Assembly: GCF_009796785.1 (NCBI RefSeq)
Contig: NZ_CP047026.1
Span: 682,001-746,000 of the forward strand
DNA length: 64,000 bases
From: Polaribacter sp. L3A8
GTDB taxonomy: Bacteria > Bacteroidota > Bacteroidia > Flavobacteriales > Flavobacteriaceae
Direction of reading: 5' to 3'
The position numbers were made by a program, and so were the translations under genes. Shown here one piece after another: positions 63,770-64,000 of this stretch; position 1 is the stretch's first letter; each line of letters starts with the position of its first letter. Under the pieces are notes generated by a model. That model searched no databases and was not told the origin of the DNA. It saw nothing but the letters and a program-made list of their open reading frames with translations.

Positions 63770-64000
63770 TTGATTCTAGACTGAATAGAACCATGAATTA
63801 TATCTTAATATTTTCATCAATAAAAAAATGTTTAATTTGATTACCAAATTATAATCTACGTAAATAAATTAATTAGAAGGTTACAAAAACATAAACGTTT
63901 GGAGGAAATTTATCATTAAGAAAAGGATAGAAAATTTAGACAGAATTAAATTATGAATTAAATAAATAACGAAAGTAAAATAGCGTGTACAATTAATAAC
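63770..64000. other. Intergenic tail with no gene seen
   Basis: AT-rich sequence without a convincing ORF, RNA or repeat before the window ends. Confidence 0.6.

Overview
The window looks like chromosomal DNA of a marine-type member of the Flavobacteriaceae (Bacteroidota), Polaribacter-like. The base composition is AT-rich. Several promoters carry the Bacteroidota -7 box TAnnTTTG. The gene set includes OstA-like and DUF4290 proteins, adjacent AcnA- and AcnB-type aconitases, a TonB-dependent receptor, a type IX secretion (T9SS) sorting domain and a DnaJ of the flavobacterial kind with a halved zinc finger. The genus is an inference. I saw no tRNA, no rRNA operon and no CRISPR array.

Left part (1-15.3 kb): the end of an amidohydrolase and a second, probably non-catalytic amidohydrolase-like protein come first. 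A nitrite/NO module follows. nirK (a copper nitrite reductase lipoprotein with a fused cytochrome c), an FGE-like lipoprotein, a SCO copper chaperone and an RIC di-iron protein form a tight minus-strand operon. It faces an NsrR/IscR-like Rrf2 regulator and a haem-copper-oxidase-like membrane protein. A PLP decarboxylase, a second RIC-like protein lacking the cysteine pair, an OstA-like/class III aminotransferase pair, a lipoprotein, a Crp/Fnr regulator and an M23 peptidase follow. Two Crp/Fnr-type palindromes sit about 41 bp upstream of predicted starts, which suggests one regulon.

Middle (15.3-45.5 kb): an IS1595-family element, a TlpA-like thioredoxin, both aconitases, rnpB and the dnaJ-grpE-HNH-murA-DUF4290 block come first, then uvrD/pcrA. 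A SatD-DUF3307 operon follows, preceded by three evenly spaced palindromes. The next block is a cobalamin locus: a riboswitch ahead of a BtuB-like receptor and a propeller lipoprotein, and a divergent cobU-cobT-cobS-cobC-btuF operon for corrinoid salvage. guaC, a candidate small RNA and two 7TM-LuxR regulators (one frameshifted in a homopolymer) follow.

Right part (45.5-64 kb): a racemase with a polyQ tail, then parC and parE separated by a secreted protein and several dispersed repeats; lysA, an FAH-family hydrolase, the second IS1595 copy (opposite orientation), a GNAT enzyme and tex. A small accessory patch at about 58.2-59.7 kb holds two small ORFs, an AbiV-family abortive-infection gene, and relics of tex and abiV. 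A secreted FGE-domain protein followed by a T9SS protein with eight 27-residue repeats closes the window.
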